A stretch of DNA of 64,000 bases from Adiantum capillus-veneris (lineage: Eukaryota > Streptophyta > Polypodiopsida > Polypodiales > Pteridaceae), in the NCBI GenBank assembly GCA_014529385.2, contig CM043948.1, forward strand, positions 74,546,791 through 74,610,790. Direction: 5' to 3'. Made by a program: the position numbers and the translations under genes. Of the stretch, positions 1-10,064 are shown piece by piece. Position 1 is the stretch's first letter; each line of letters starts with the position of its first letter. The notes below the pieces were generated by a model. The model worked only from the letters and a program-made list of their open reading frames with translations. It did no database searches and was not told the origin of the DNA.

Positions 1-388
1 AAATAATCGAGGTCCGGGGAGGTTTTCAAATCAGGCAGGAGGTGAAGAAATACCCAGGAATGGTGTTGGACAAAGCAATGGTAGAGTCTGGAGGCAGACG
101 CCCACGTGTTATAATTGTGGAGAGTTGGGCCACATCAGCCCACAATGTGATAAGCCACCAAGGATGGGGGGGAGACATGAATCCATTGCCAAGACAGGTG
201 CTAACTAGGTCAAATGATTATGGCATTGAATTAAGGAAGAAGAAGGAACCAGTGGATTGACCCATGAGGAAAAGGAAAATACAAAAGGGATAAGTGTGGT
301 CACCTTGGAGAAGGCAGCAAAGCTCGAGGATACATTAGTGATGCCTATTGGGAAGAGGACTACACAGGATAAGGAAGGAAGAAGAGCC
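1..388 (+). pseudogene. Tat-lineage element, gag C-terminal part (left of the E1 insertion)
   Basis: This is the nucleocapsid end of a gag gene, which packages element RNA. A CCHC zinc knuckle (CYNCGELGHISPQC, codons at 107-148) is directly readable. Its frame breaks shortly afterwards, and the segment downstream continues in another frame to position 388. There E1 is inserted. If E1 and one copy of the GAGCC duplication are ignored, the reading frame at 281-388 runs on without interruption into 17158 and beyond, a basic linker followed by the protease region. This piece and 17158-21385 are therefore one older element. Frame changes and a stop at about 258 show that it is dead. Its 5' LTR is outside the window. 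Confidence 0.85.
384..388. repeat. Target-site duplication of E1, left copy (GAGCC)
   Basis: GAGCC directly precedes the 5' LTR and recurs directly after the 3' LTR at 17153-17157. A five-base duplication is what Ty3/gypsy integrases produce, so E1 is a complete, unrearranged insertion. Confidence 0.93.
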
Positions 389-1325
389 TGTTGAGCCAGC
401 AGAGGATCACACCCACATTTTTGCTCACACCCATCATTTTGTAACCATTGATTGTAATAAATGTCTTTCCGACATTAATTTTGATTTGAGCCATTCATTA
501 AGTAATGGGACTCAATTGAGTTTCCAGCTTGTAATCCCGAAGTAATTTCACCTGTTGATGTAAATAATTAGAGATGTTCTCACCTCCAAGGCTGAGGTAT
601 ATAAGCCAAAGTTTTGTAACCTAAAAGAGATTCAATTATTAATCAAAGTGAGTTTTTGAGCACCGTGACTGTGTCTGAGAGAGAGAGAGAGAGAGAGAGT
701 CTTATCTTCTTGCTACGCGAGCTACGGGGCCGCCATTGGAGAAGCGACACCGCCATTGTGTTAGCAACGGTGAGAGCTACGCACAGATACCAAGAGTGCG
801 CGCTATCGGCTTCTACGTGTGGTAAGTTCCTACGAGCTTCGGTGTGAGTTTTCTTCCAACTCGTGTGTCGGAATAGAGCGTGCTGCATATCTATAGAACC
901 ACAACGAGTAGAGCTACGCATTAGTACCATTGGGGTCAAGTTTCGGTCACCTGTATTTTTCGGCCTGTCTTCATACGCGTTTACCGCACGGAGTGGTTAT
1001 AGGTTGATTTTGCAGTTCAAGTCTTTAGGGTGTTGTTCTTACCTAGTGTATAGACTTTCCCTTGAGTTTGAGATCGATTCAATGATTCTAGATCCTGTTT
1101 TGTATAGCATTCGTTCGTAGTACGAATTTCAGTCACTTGCGTATTTTAGAACTTAGATTTGATTTCCTTAGTAGTGATTGTCATTAGAAGGTCGAGTAGG
1201 TGAATTGACACCCACCTAGTTGTTTTCATGCGCCTGCGGGTCAAGCTCCGTCCTCGTCTGACAAATTCTGTTGTTAGTTGAGTTCTCGCTATTTAGCTTC
1301 CGCTAGCGGCGTAACCGCCTTAACA
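389..1325 (+). repeat. 5' LTR of E1 (937 bp)
   Basis: It begins TGTTGAGCC and ends CCTTAACA. The 3' LTR at 16210-17152 repeats it at about 99 percent identity. The six-base length difference lies in a (GA)n run at 675-699. It supplies the promoter (TATATAAG at 598-605) and polyadenylation signals for E1. Open frames inside it are non-coding, because they recur identically in the other LTR and have no homology I recognise. It also carries TCATACGCGT at 971-980, the core of the palindrome repeated inside the element. Confidence 0.95.
598..605 (+). promoter_or_regulatory. TATA box in the E1 5' LTR
   Basis: TATATAAG lies about 210 bases into the LTR, after a GC-moderate upstream block. The same site is at 16419-16426 in the 3' LTR. 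Position and sequence fit an RNA polymerase II promoter at the U3/R boundary. Confidence 0.7.
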
Positions 1326-1327
1326 TT

Positions 1328-1345
1328 TGGCGCCGTTGCCGGGGA
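1328..1345 (+). other. Primer-binding site of E1, complementary to tRNA-Asp
   Basis: TGGCGCCGTTGCCGGGGA starts two bases after the LTR. It is the exact complement of the 3' end (including CCA) of plant tRNA-Asp(GUC), as I recall that tRNA. This starts minus-strand DNA synthesis. The copia elements and gypsy B in this window use the initiator-tRNA-Met type instead. Confidence 0.88.
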
Positions 1346-1950
1346 CGAGAGCCCTAAGTAGGTGACCTTAGACTAATCCTACGAGGTGAGTCGTATAAAC
1401 TACTTTGTATACTTTAGTTAGAAAAGATCTAGGAGTGGTGGACTCCGAAGGTCTCGAGAGATACTAGGAAGTGGGGTATTCCTGGGTCTTCCATGTTGAC
1501 AGTATTTTTAGTTTAGTTTAGATTAGATTGTTTTTTATGGTGTTTAAGTGGTTGTTGACATAAAAAGCATTTGCTACTCCTTGTGTGGTAGTAAATCTCT
1601 TTATATTTTCAATTGCAAAAAATCCATTTTATGATTAGAAGTAGCTTAGGTAGGGCCTGATTTGATCCTGATCCAGAGCTATCAATTGGTGTTCTATTTG
1701 CTTGATGTGTTTGATTGCATGTTAGATCACTGAAAAAGTCGCTTTGGTAGTGAAATATTCAATAAACAAAGTTCAGAAAAATTTTCTGTGTAACTGATTG
1801 TTGCTGAGCACTTAAAAGAGCTATTGGAAGAGTTCTGTGCTGAAAAACTGGAAATCTGCAACTTTAGACATCATACGCGTATGATGTCTTAGGACTTAAA
1901 CAGAGACTAAAATTGAAAATTTGACATTGCCAGAGTGTTTAGAAGGGGGG
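1346..1950 (+). other. 5' leader of E1, non-coding, with one palindrome
   Basis: No coding frame is supported here. The stretch holds one copy of the 24-bp palindrome at 1866-1889. The beginning of gag is expected here or just after it, but nothing gag-like is recognisable before about 1950, so the gag N-terminus may have been deleted in this copy. Confidence 0.6.
1866..1889. repeat. 24-bp perfect palindrome, leader copy
   Basis: AGACATCATACG is followed immediately by its own reverse complement. Five identical copies lie at 11.7-12.7 kb. The centre ACGCGT fits the CGCG box bound by plant CAMTA factors. Confidence 0.9.
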
Positions 1951-2836
1951 TTTTAAATACATTGAGAGATGTCCAGTACGTGAACGACCACAAGATGACA
2001 GACTATCTGTTCTCTTTATTGAGGGACTGAAGAACGACACTCTCAAGAAGGACTTGCACTTGAAAGCTTGTACAAGTTTCGAGCAAGTAACGAGAGAGGC
2101 ATTGTACTTAGTGGATAACTGTACGGTTTATGGAGAGGTGTCAGTGGATACAGATTTTGCATCCAGTAGCTCCTCCTCCGTAGCGAGCGAGACTACCACT
2201 AAAAAGAATGTTCAAACAACAACCATGCCAAATGTAGAGCAAATGATAGAAGATGCTCTAAAAAGGATGGCACCATACCAAAAACCATTGCCAAAACCAC
2301 TGAAATGGTGTGCGATTGAGCAAAAATGGACAAATCATCCAACAGAGGAGTGTTATTACAACAAAGGGTATGTAAGGGAGCACCAGTATGCACCTCCTGC
2401 TCAATTAGCACCACCTCAGATACATCCAGTACCTCGATACCCAACGAGAAATGTACCAGGACCTATGGGGATAGAAAGACCGCAACCGGTATTGGGACAA
2501 CAACCACCTTTACCAGGAGCAAGACCAGTGGGCATTAGATATGCACCAACCTTAGAGAATCAGGAAGAACAAGCCTTAGTGCCTGTTCAAGCCTATTACG
2601 AAGAATCGGGTGCACACATGTCTCCGACAGTGTATTACCCACCAGAAGAACCAAAACAACCAGAACCATGGGGCATGATGGGGAATGTTGGAACACCAAC
2701 AGTTACAAGTGCTTCTGATGAAGAGAGATACAATATGGACGCAAGAACCTTGATGTTCATAGCTCATGGAGGGTTAGCAGGACAGAGACCATCCTATCCA
2801 CAAAGGACGAATCAGGTAGGACCAAGACCACACTAG
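1951..2836 (+). pseudogene. E1 gag, capsid end and proline-rich linker
   Basis: The frame (open through 2054-2834) starts with a capsid-type segment (RPQDDRLSVLFIEGL at about 1985-2030, then LKKDLHLKA), typical of the C-terminal part of a retrotransposon gag. A Ser-rich stretch follows, then a partial zinc-knuckle-like CX8HX4C (residue ~87 of the open segment) and a proline/glutamine-rich linker. The frame ends at TAG 2834-2836, but the next zinc knuckle (CYKCGGDH at about 2843) continues in another frame, so a small indel lies between 2820 and 2842. The N-terminal half of gag is not found. The gag of gypsy B has the same order of knuckles, which supports the assignment. Confidence 0.72.
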
Positions 2837-2842
2837 GACCCT

Positions 2843-4935
2843 GTTACAAGTGTGGAGGTGACCATCTGATGAATGTTTTCCCACATACGGAAATCATTAG
2901 AATAAACGCTTATTGCACTGAGTGTGGGGTTACTCACTTCATTGAGGATTGTTCAAAGAATCCAAACAAAGTGCAGAAGACGACATTGAATATGTTAGAA
3001 ACTATTCCTACCAGCAGTGGGTCTGAAAATGAAACTCTGATACCAACGCAAGTTGTTACTAGAGCTCAAGCTAAGAAAACCACTAGAGAACCTGAGAATG
3101 GAAAGTTAGCAACTGAAGTGGTTAGTCAAGGACCGCGGAGTCAAAGAAACACATGGAAAGCTAGAAAAGCACGCATGAGGTTGAGAAAAGAACGTGAAGA
3201 CGCTATTCTAGCTGAAGAACTAAAGCAAACTAAAGCTAGATTAGAAAAACTTGAGAGTCAAAACGGGAAACGAGAGATGAGCCCGGAAGGAACGAAACAA
3301 AAGAGTATCAAAGAAACAACGAGCTTAAGCTCAGGGGGATCAGTGCTAGTCGACAAAGTACACGAACCATTGGACGCACTGATGAGAGCTTACGAAGCTA
3401 GGTTAAAGAACAACCAAACACAAGAACAGAGGTGGATGACATACCCAAACGCGGAATTGGAAAAGCAGAGACTTGAAATGTGCCAGAGAATGACCGAGAC
3501 TGCACAAGCCTTATTAGAACCACCAAAAGAAACAATGAATTGTGGAAAGGAAAACCCAATTCAGCAAGAGACTATCGTTTCACGGGTAGCTGAAAAGACT
3601 CCCAGTGCACAAAAGCCTGAAAATACACAAAAGGATGATCGCATAGTATTGAACACAACCGATCAGGAGATAGAGAGTTTTCATCCAGTCATACAGAGGA
3701 GTTACGGAAAAGATGAGGATTACAATGAATTTTGGAAACAAGTGAGAGAGGCAAACTTTGCAAACGAGCTAAGTTGCCAAGCTAATCAGACAAATTGGGA
3801 AAAGGACATCAAGAATCCTCCCATAGTGGAATTTGAGGCAGGATCTCAAGTAGACTTGGATCCGCAATCTTACTGGGGAGATGGGGGCTCTGTTAGAACA
3901 ATGGAGAGCAAACCTCATTCACTGAAAACCTTACCTTCATACTTAGGAGAGTATGAAGCAAAATCCGAGATTAGAGCAATTCCCTCACGAAAAATCTCAT
4001 CAGAAAAAGTCATGGACTCGCAAGGATTGATAGAGATCTTGTCAACACCAGTGACATGCACTATCACTCTAGCTGAGCTTTTGAGGCTAAGACCACATAT
4101 GTGGACCACTGTAGGAAAATGCTTGGAGAAATTCGGGATAAAAGATCCAACATCGAGATTGCAAGAGAGCATAGAGGAGCTGAGCAAACCACAAAAGAAC
4201 GCTAAGCCTGTACCCTTAAACAAGGTCGGACAGTATTGCGAAGGTGAAGAGGGGAATACAACCTTACCAGTTGAATTCCAAGGAGTGAAGACGATGGCAA
4301 TACTAGACAGCGGAGCAGGGGTAGCCATTGCTACAAAAGAAATCTGGAAAAAATGGGGGAAACCAGCAATAAGGAAGACTAGGTTGAAACTCCAATTAGC
4401 AGATGGACACATGGAGAAACCTATGGGGTTATTAGAGAAAGTTGTAGTGACTTCTTGCGGCATTGAATACGAGCATACTTTTGCTATTGTCGATTTTGCC
4501 AAGGAGAATAACTATGATATCATATTGGGAAGACCATTCATGAGACAGTTGAAAATGGTCCAAGATTGGGGCTACGATCACATATACTTGAGAAATATGG
4601 AAACCACTACACGTGTGAACCTGAAAGACCATAGCTACAAAGATGTGAACCGAACACCGGTAGAGGAGTTTGATTCAGCTACTTTGGCGGGATCCGAATT
4701 TCCAGCTTGGTTAGGTAAACCCAAGGAGTTATGGATGTGTGGAGCTTCGAAATGTGGAAGTCTGAAACGAGAAGAATGTGATTTAGAAAGGGCTATCGAA
4801 GACGAAACTTATGTAAGAGAACCCTTTCCAGAGGACACGTTTGAACCATTAGAATGGACACACATTCTAGCAACCCTAGATGTTTGCGCAATTCCGGATG
4901 GTCCCACAACGAAATTTTGCGACAAGGACGGGTAG
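2843..4935 (+). CDS. E1 gag nucleocapsid end plus first aspartic protease (PR1)
   Basis: This part of the polyprotein packages RNA and matures the polyprotein. Two zinc knuckles lie at the start: CYKCGGDH with its last Cys replaced by Phe, then CTECGVTHFIEDC. A basic, charged coiled-coil-like region follows. From nucleotide ~4220 comes a retroviral-type protease with catalytic Asp in ILDSGAG (codon 4306) and the second-lobe motif ILGRPFMR (~4530). The open frame from 2869 has 688 codons. It stops at TAG 4933-4935, and the pol frame continues in phase right after. The relative at 22.9-24.7 kb has a serine codon at the aligned position, so this TAG looks like a point mutation rather than programmed readthrough. 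Confidence 0.85.
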
Positions 4936-7900
4936 GACGTGGTTCCGTATTTCATGTTGAGAACTGTACTCGAAAAAGAAACTGAAAAGAACGATACACT
5001 GGAAAAGGAAGATGAAGAAGAGGTGTTTCACGACATTCCCAATCATCCAGAGTGGGGAAATGAAGCAGACAACGAGTCAACGGACAATTCAAGCGGAAAC
5101 GAAGAAACTATAATGGATGTCCGATTTTATGATTTTCCGAACCAAACTAAACAACGCCAGAAACACTATAGAGCAAAGAAAAAAACAAAAGGGGTTAGAA
5201 CCAATCCGATGCCTAGAATAAGAGGAAAAAAAAAAATCCTAATGCTAGTAAAGGCTGAAGATTGTGTTAAGGATAAGATTTCTGGAAGAATGAGAGGCAG
5301 TGATCAAAAGAGCTTACGAAAAGACAAAAGAGGCTCAAGAAATCAAGTTCAAAATAATGGAACGAAAACTGAAACAGAAAAATCAGAAAAGAACAAGCGC
5401 AACAGAGAATACACGGAGTCCAAGTTAGAACGTAGAAACAAGTACAGAGAGCTCAAGAAAACTCTGAAGGAAGTTTGGATGACAGAAATTGAGAGTGGAG
5501 AGGACGAAAACGTCAAAATCAAGGAAAACATGGATGTTCCCTCTCACTATAGGAAATTCACAATAGAGGATAGGAAGGTGATATTAACCCCACCTATTCG
5601 AGAGAGGAAGGAGAACGAATCTTATGACGGACCGGAGGATGCAAAAAAAGTTGATTTAGCAGCTCCAGGTGAGACGCCTAGACTAGTGTACATAGCCACA
5701 GATTTGTCTCCAAGCGAGGAAGAGAGACTTTTGAGTCTTCTCAGAGAGTACAGGGATGTGTTTGCATGGTCTTATAAGGACTTAAAGGGAGTTGACCCAT
5801 CGATATGCCAACACTCAATCCCACTGAAACAAGACGCAAAGCCTAACAGACAGAGACCATACACATATAATGATACTTTTGCTAAGCGAATCAAGGAGGA
5901 GATAGATAAGCTAATGGAAGCTGAATTCATATACGAGATTGAACACACTGATTGGGTATCTCCGATTGTGGTAGTACCTAAGAAGAACGGAAAACTCCGA
6001 GTGTGTGTCAACTTAAAGAAAGTGAATGCTGCAACAATCAGGGACAATTATCCCCTGCCGATAACTGATCATGTTCTAGAACGTGTATCAGGGAAAACAG
6101 CATACTCCTTTCTTGATGGTTTTTCAGGATATAACCAGCTAGCCATAGCACTGGAAGATCAACATAAAACAGCTTTTGCAACGGAGTGGGGAATTTATGC
6201 TTATCGGGTTATGCCTTTTGGTCTAACCAATGCTCCCGCAACCTTCCAGAGGCTGATGACGCATGCTTTCAAAGAATACTTAAGGCTGTTTCTCGAAATA
6301 TACATGGATGACTTATGTGTACATTCTCTACTGAGAGATGAGCATCTAGAACACCTAAGAAAAGTATTTGAGAAATGTAGGACATATCGCATTTGTCTCA
6401 ATCCTGAGAAATGTGTGTTTATGGTCCGACAGGGCAGAATTCTGGGATATATTGTCTCACAAAACGGAATATCCACGGATTTAGAGAAGATAAAAGTTAT
6501 AGTGGATATGCCTAGACCAACCAATGCGAAACAAGTACAGAGCTTTATGGGACATTGCGGATATTATAGACGATTCATTTACATGTACGCTATAATAGGC
6601 CAACCACTTTACAGGCTAATAGTGAACTTTGAATGGACAGAGGAGTGTGAGGAATCATTCAAGAAATTGAAAGAGGCACTCATTACTGCTCCAGTCTTGA
6701 AATCACCAGATTGGGAGAAGATATTCCATGTGCACATAGATGCTTCGGCATATGCAATAGGATGCATTCTGGCTCAGCCAAAAGAAGGAAACATGGATTT
6801 TCCTATCTGTTACGCCAGTCGACAGCTCAACCATGCAGAGAAGAATTACACCACAACAGAGCGAGAAGGATTAGGAATGATCTATGCTGTGAAGAAATTT
6901 CGGCATTATCTTCTAGCCAACAAGTTTGTGTTTTTTACGGATCACCAAGCCTTGCTCTACCTAGTGAATAAACCATGCAATACCGGGAGAATAGTGAGAT
7001 GGTTCATTATCTTACTAGAATTCGACTTCACGGTAGTAGTAAAGAAAGGAAAAACACATCTTAGAGCTGATCATCTTTCGCGATTGACGAATGGAGAAGA
7101 CCCTATAGGAGTAGATGACGACATGCCAGACGCGTACTTGTTCAACATAGAAATGATACCTAAGTGGTCTCAAAATGTCGTTAACCTATTAACCTATGGA
7201 GGAGAGTTCGATAGAAGAGAATACAACCTGAAACATATTGCTATTCAGCAATCCAAGAATCTTCAATTGATTGCAGGAAGGTTGTATCAATTGGGAAATG
7301 ATCATGTTTTACGACTATGCATCAATCCTGAGGAATATAATATATATCTGCGCGAAGCACATGTTCAGGAATGTGCATTTCATTGTTCAAGAAGGAACAC
7401 ATATAGGAATTTGTTACAATTGGGAGTCTATTGGCCAGGAATGAAAGAAAGCGTACATGAATATGTCACTGTATGTATTGTATGTTCATCAAAACCGCCA
7501 GCCGAGTATTCGACATTATATCAGATAATGATCGCTCCAGAATGGAGTCAGTATATTGTTGAATATCTCACAAATAGAACTTTCCCAGAAGGAACGTCAA
7601 AAGCTCGTCAGAAATCTGTAGAGACAGAAGCTAGAGATTACGCTTTAATAGGAGATCAACTCTATAAGAGAGGTAAAGACAACCAGCTTAGGATTTGCGC
7701 ATCAGAGTCTGAGTATGTGATAATCCTGGAGCAAGCTCATGGAGGAGTAGGTGGAGGCCATTTCTCAGGTGATAAGACAGCAAAACTTGTCTTAGCCGCA
7801 GGAATATGGTGGCCAACATTACATATGGACGCTGAGGAATACGTTAAACGGTGTGATGACTGTCAGCGGACCAAAGTACCACTTAAAAGAGATGATATGC

Positions 7901-8619
7901 CGCTTAGACCAATGATGGGGGCAAGAGCTTTTGCAAAATGGGGGATTGATTATGTCGGACCCATTTCACCTCCTGCATATAAGACTCATGCACAATACAT
8001 CATTGTGGCTACAGACTATCTAACAAAGTGGGTCGAAGCAAAGGCAACTCAAAAAGCAGATGCCAGGACCACGGCACAATTTCTGTATGAATACGTCTTT
8101 GTACGATATGGATTGCCAATAGAAATTGTGAGTGATCGAGGCACACATTTCATAAATGAAGTGATAGAGATCCTTCTAGATGAATTCATGGTAATCCATA
8201 GGAAATCAGCCCCGTATCATCCACAAGCAAACGGACAAGCTGAAGCAACAAACAAAACCATATGCACGGTCCTTACGAAGATTGTATCTGAGTCGAGAAC
8301 TGACTGGGACCAGAAGTTGCATTCAACATTATGGGCATATAGGGTAGCATATAAAACATCAATAGGAACGACCCCATATAACATGGTTTTTGGGCTAAAT
8401 GCTATCTTACCAATAGAATTCTTGATTTCAACCTTAAGGGTGGCTAAGGATCTAGAGTGGACAGGGCACGAGCTCTCTGATAGAATAGATGACCTGGAAA
8501 AGCTAGATGAGCTTCGCCTAAAAGCAGTAGCTTCCATCTACGCTCAAAAAAGGCGACAAAAGGAATTTTTTGATAAGCATGTGCGGACTAAAGAGTTTAA
8601 AGTTGGGACTATGTCCTAG
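4936..8619 (+). CDS. E1 pol: reverse transcriptase, RNase H, duplicated H2C2 zinc module, integrase
   Basis: In residues counted from 4939, an acidic/basic linker occupies 1-200. RT follows at ~310-490 with catalytic YMDD at 455-458 (6301-6312). RNase H spans ~595-720, with VHIDAS (Asp 601) and the FTDHQAL block. A first H2C2 module lies at ~800-850 (H...H...CIVC) and a second at ~930-978 (H...GGHFSGDK...CDDC). The integrase core has Asp1004 (GIDYVGP), Asp1066 (SDRGTH) and Glu1102, exactly DD35E. All catalytic residues I can check are present. Two zinc modules in one integrase are unusual. Near 8604 one base has been lost from a G run, moving the integrase C-terminus into another frame, so this frame ends early at 8619. 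Confidence 0.92.
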   Translation, partial: DVVPYFMLRTVLEKETEKNDTLEKEDEEEVFHDIPNHPEWGNEADNESTDNSSGNEETIMDVRFYDFPNQTKQRQKHYRAKKKTKGVRTNPMPRIRGKKKILMLVKAEDCVKDKISGRMRGSDQKSLRKDKRGSRNQVQNNGTKTETEKSEKNKRNREYTESKLERRNKYRELKKTLKEVWMTEIESGEDENVKIKENMDVPSHYRKFTIEDRKVILTPPIRERKENESYDGPEDAKKVDLAAPGETPRLVYIATDLSPSEEERLLSLLREYRDVFAWSYKDLKGVDPSICQHSIPLKQDAKPNRQRPYTYNDTFAKRIKEEIDKLMEAEFIYEIEHTDWVSPIVVVPKKNGKLRVCVNLKKVNAATIRDNYPLPITDHVLERVSGKTAYSFLDGFSGYNQLAIALEDQHKTAFATEWGIYAYRVMPFGLTNAPATFQRLMTHAFKEYLRLFLEIYMDDLCVHSLLRDEHLEHLRKVFEKCRTYRICLNPEKCVFMVRQGRILGYIVSQNGISTDLEKIKVIVDMPRPTNAKQVQSFMGHCGYYRRFIYMYAIIGQPLYRLIVNFEWTEECEESFKKLKEALITAPVLKSPDWEKIFHVHIDASAYAIGCILAQPKEGNMDFPICYASRQLNHAEKNYTTTEREGLGMIYAVKKFRHYLLANKFVFFTDHQALLYLVNKPCNTGRIVRWFIILLEFDFTVVVKKGKTHLRADHLSRLTNGEDPIGVDDDMPDAYLFNIEMIPKWSQNVVNLLTYGGEFDRREYNLKHIAIQQSKNLQLIAGRLYQLGNDHVLRLCINPEEYNIYLREAHVQECAFHCSRRNTYRNLLQLGVYWPGMKESVHEYVTVCIVCSSKPPAEYSTLYQIMIAPEWSQYIVEYLTNRTFPEGTSKARQKSVETEARDYALIGDQLYKRGKDNQLRICASESEYVIILEQAHGGVGGGHFSGDKTAKLVLAAGIWWPTLHMDAEEYVKRCDDCQRTKVPLKRDDMPLRPMMGARAFAKWGIDYVGPISPPAYKTHAQYIIVATDYLTKWVEAKATQKADARTTAQFLYEYVFVRYGLPIEIVSDRGTHFINEVIEILLDEFMVIHRKSAPYHPQANGQAEATNKTICTVLTKIVSESRTDWDQKLHSTLWAYRVAYKTSIGTTPYNMVFGLNAILPIEFLISTLRVAKDLEWTGHELSDRIDDLEKLDELRLKAVASIYAQKRRQKEFFDKHVRTKEFKVGTMS

Positions 8620-9809
8620 TTTACACTCTGAAACAGCATGCTAAGAAGCTTAAAAAGCGAGGGATGGGACCTCTGGTGATTAAAGATCTATCACCAAGTG
8701 GAGCCGTCAAGCTTGCTACATTAGACGGAGAAGAAATGCCCAATTGGATTAGTGGATGCAGAGTGAAAAAGTATCTGTTGCCGCTAACCCAAGACATGCT
8801 TCTCAAAATACATCAAGAAAAGCTGCGTGTCCAGAAAAAGAAAATGATTATGGAGGAAGCGCAAGCCGAGGCGAAGGAAAGAATGGAGAAAAGAAGACTA
8901 CTGCGTCAGAAACAGCGCAATGAAGGAGCAATACGAATAAACGCAGTCAGTATAACAGAAATGGATGAAGACAAAGAAGAACCCATCATTGAATGCAAAG
9001 TCGGAACCAACCAAATCAAAGCCAGAGCACTATTGGATTCAGGAGCTCAAGCTAACCTACTTTCACTCAGTTTGTATAGACAATTGACAAATGACACTAA
9101 ACTACAAACTGCCAAGCAAGAGTTAAAGAGTTACTCTGAGAATTCAATCAAAACTGTCGGATGCACAGTTTTACATATACAGATTAACCAATATGTGTAT
9201 CCTCATATGTTTTACGTGGTTGAAGACCAAGCTACACAACATCCATTATTGCTAGGACAACCATGGCAGAAGCAATACAATGCAATGATTGACTGGAGTT
9301 CTAAATCAGTGCTTATCAAATACGAAGGTGAAAGTCAATCAGTTAAGTTCACCAAAGGAGAAGAGCCAACTCCAAAGGACGAATCCAAGGACAAAGGTAA
9401 ACAACAACCAGAGAAAAAGAAGAAGCAATGGCAACCAAAAGTTTCTATACAACCGGATTACTCTTCGACGAGGAACTCTCAACATTGGATAAGGAAGACA
9501 AGCAATAATATAACAGCTCAACCTTGGAAAAAAACGGAGTCAAAGTTGGTATGGAGACCAAAAAAGGCTGTGCCAGAGAACACAAAGGTGGAAAACAGAG
9601 TCTTCAATACCAGACAACAGAGTGATCCCCGACAATCAAGGACAGTGAAACAGATCTGGATTCCAAAGAAGTTCATGACGGCACAAAGCTACAGCAAGCA
9701 AATTTGGATCCCAAAGATTTGTAAACAGGAACTCCCTTCAATACAATCAACGGAAACTTCTAGGTATTTCAAGGCGAGGAAATCAACACACAGAACAAAG
9801 CAGGTTTAG
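8620..9809 (+). CDS. E1 integrase C-terminus plus second aspartic protease (PR2) and W-x-P-K tail
   Basis: In the shifted frame the integrase C-terminal block continues (YTLKQHAKKLKKRG from 8622, then a GPLVI-type segment, the gypsy GPY/F region). A charged helix follows. Then comes a second retroviral-type protease: LLDSGAQANLLS with catalytic Asp at codon 9036 and the second-lobe LLLGQPW at about 9250. It differs clearly from PR1 (DSGAGVAIA, ILGRPF), so it is not a recent duplicate. The tail repeats a short aromatic-basic motif: QWQPK, HWIRK, VWRPK, IWIPK, IWIPK. The frame stops at TAG 9807-9809 but continues in phase beyond it. The decayed relative at 22.2-22.9 kb carries the same PR2 and tail, so the module is an inherited part of the family. 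Confidence 0.82.
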
Positions 9810-10064
9810 GTCGCAAAGAGTTTGTGGCAAGCACAAGCAAAGCGGAAGCAGATTTGGATTGTGAAAAAAGACAACAAGGTAATGAAGAACCCATCTACTG
9901 ATTCTACTACCAAATTGCCAAAACCAACCCAAAACCCGACCACCAATCCATCAATCAAACAAAGAGCAGCTTTATTAGAAAGAATGTTGTATCGTCGCTC
10001 TACAATTACATTGGGAACTTATGACCAAAACAACTACAATGCTTCACCCACAGACACTTCATAG
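9810..10064 (+). CDS. E1 polyprotein tail after an in-frame TAG
   Basis: The frame is the same as the preceding segment, separated from it only by TAG 9807-9809. It contains one more W-x-x-K unit (IWIVKK at about 9850), then a Thr/Pro/Asn-rich stretch ending at a stop at 10062-10064. It is probably the natural C-terminus of the polyprotein. No catalytic function is apparent; the basic repeats could bind RNA or DNA (inference). Confidence 0.55.
   Translation, partial: VAKSLWQAQAKRKQIWIVKKDNKVMKNPSTDSTTKLPKPTQNPTTNPSIKQRAALLERMLYRRSTITLGTYDQNNYNASPTDTS

Noticed and set aside
643-1120. Open frames inside the E1 5' LTR (and the same ones at 16464-16947)
   Set aside because: They occur in both LTRs on both strands with no homology I recognise; the LTR role explains the sequence.
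3915-4502. 195-codon antisense frame opposite PR1
   Set aside because: Shadow of the protease coding sequence; no motif of its own.
4933-4938. Programmed stop readthrough between gag and pol in E1
   Set aside because: The relative at 22.9 kb has a serine codon at the aligned position, so mutation is the simpler reading; kept only as a checkable point.
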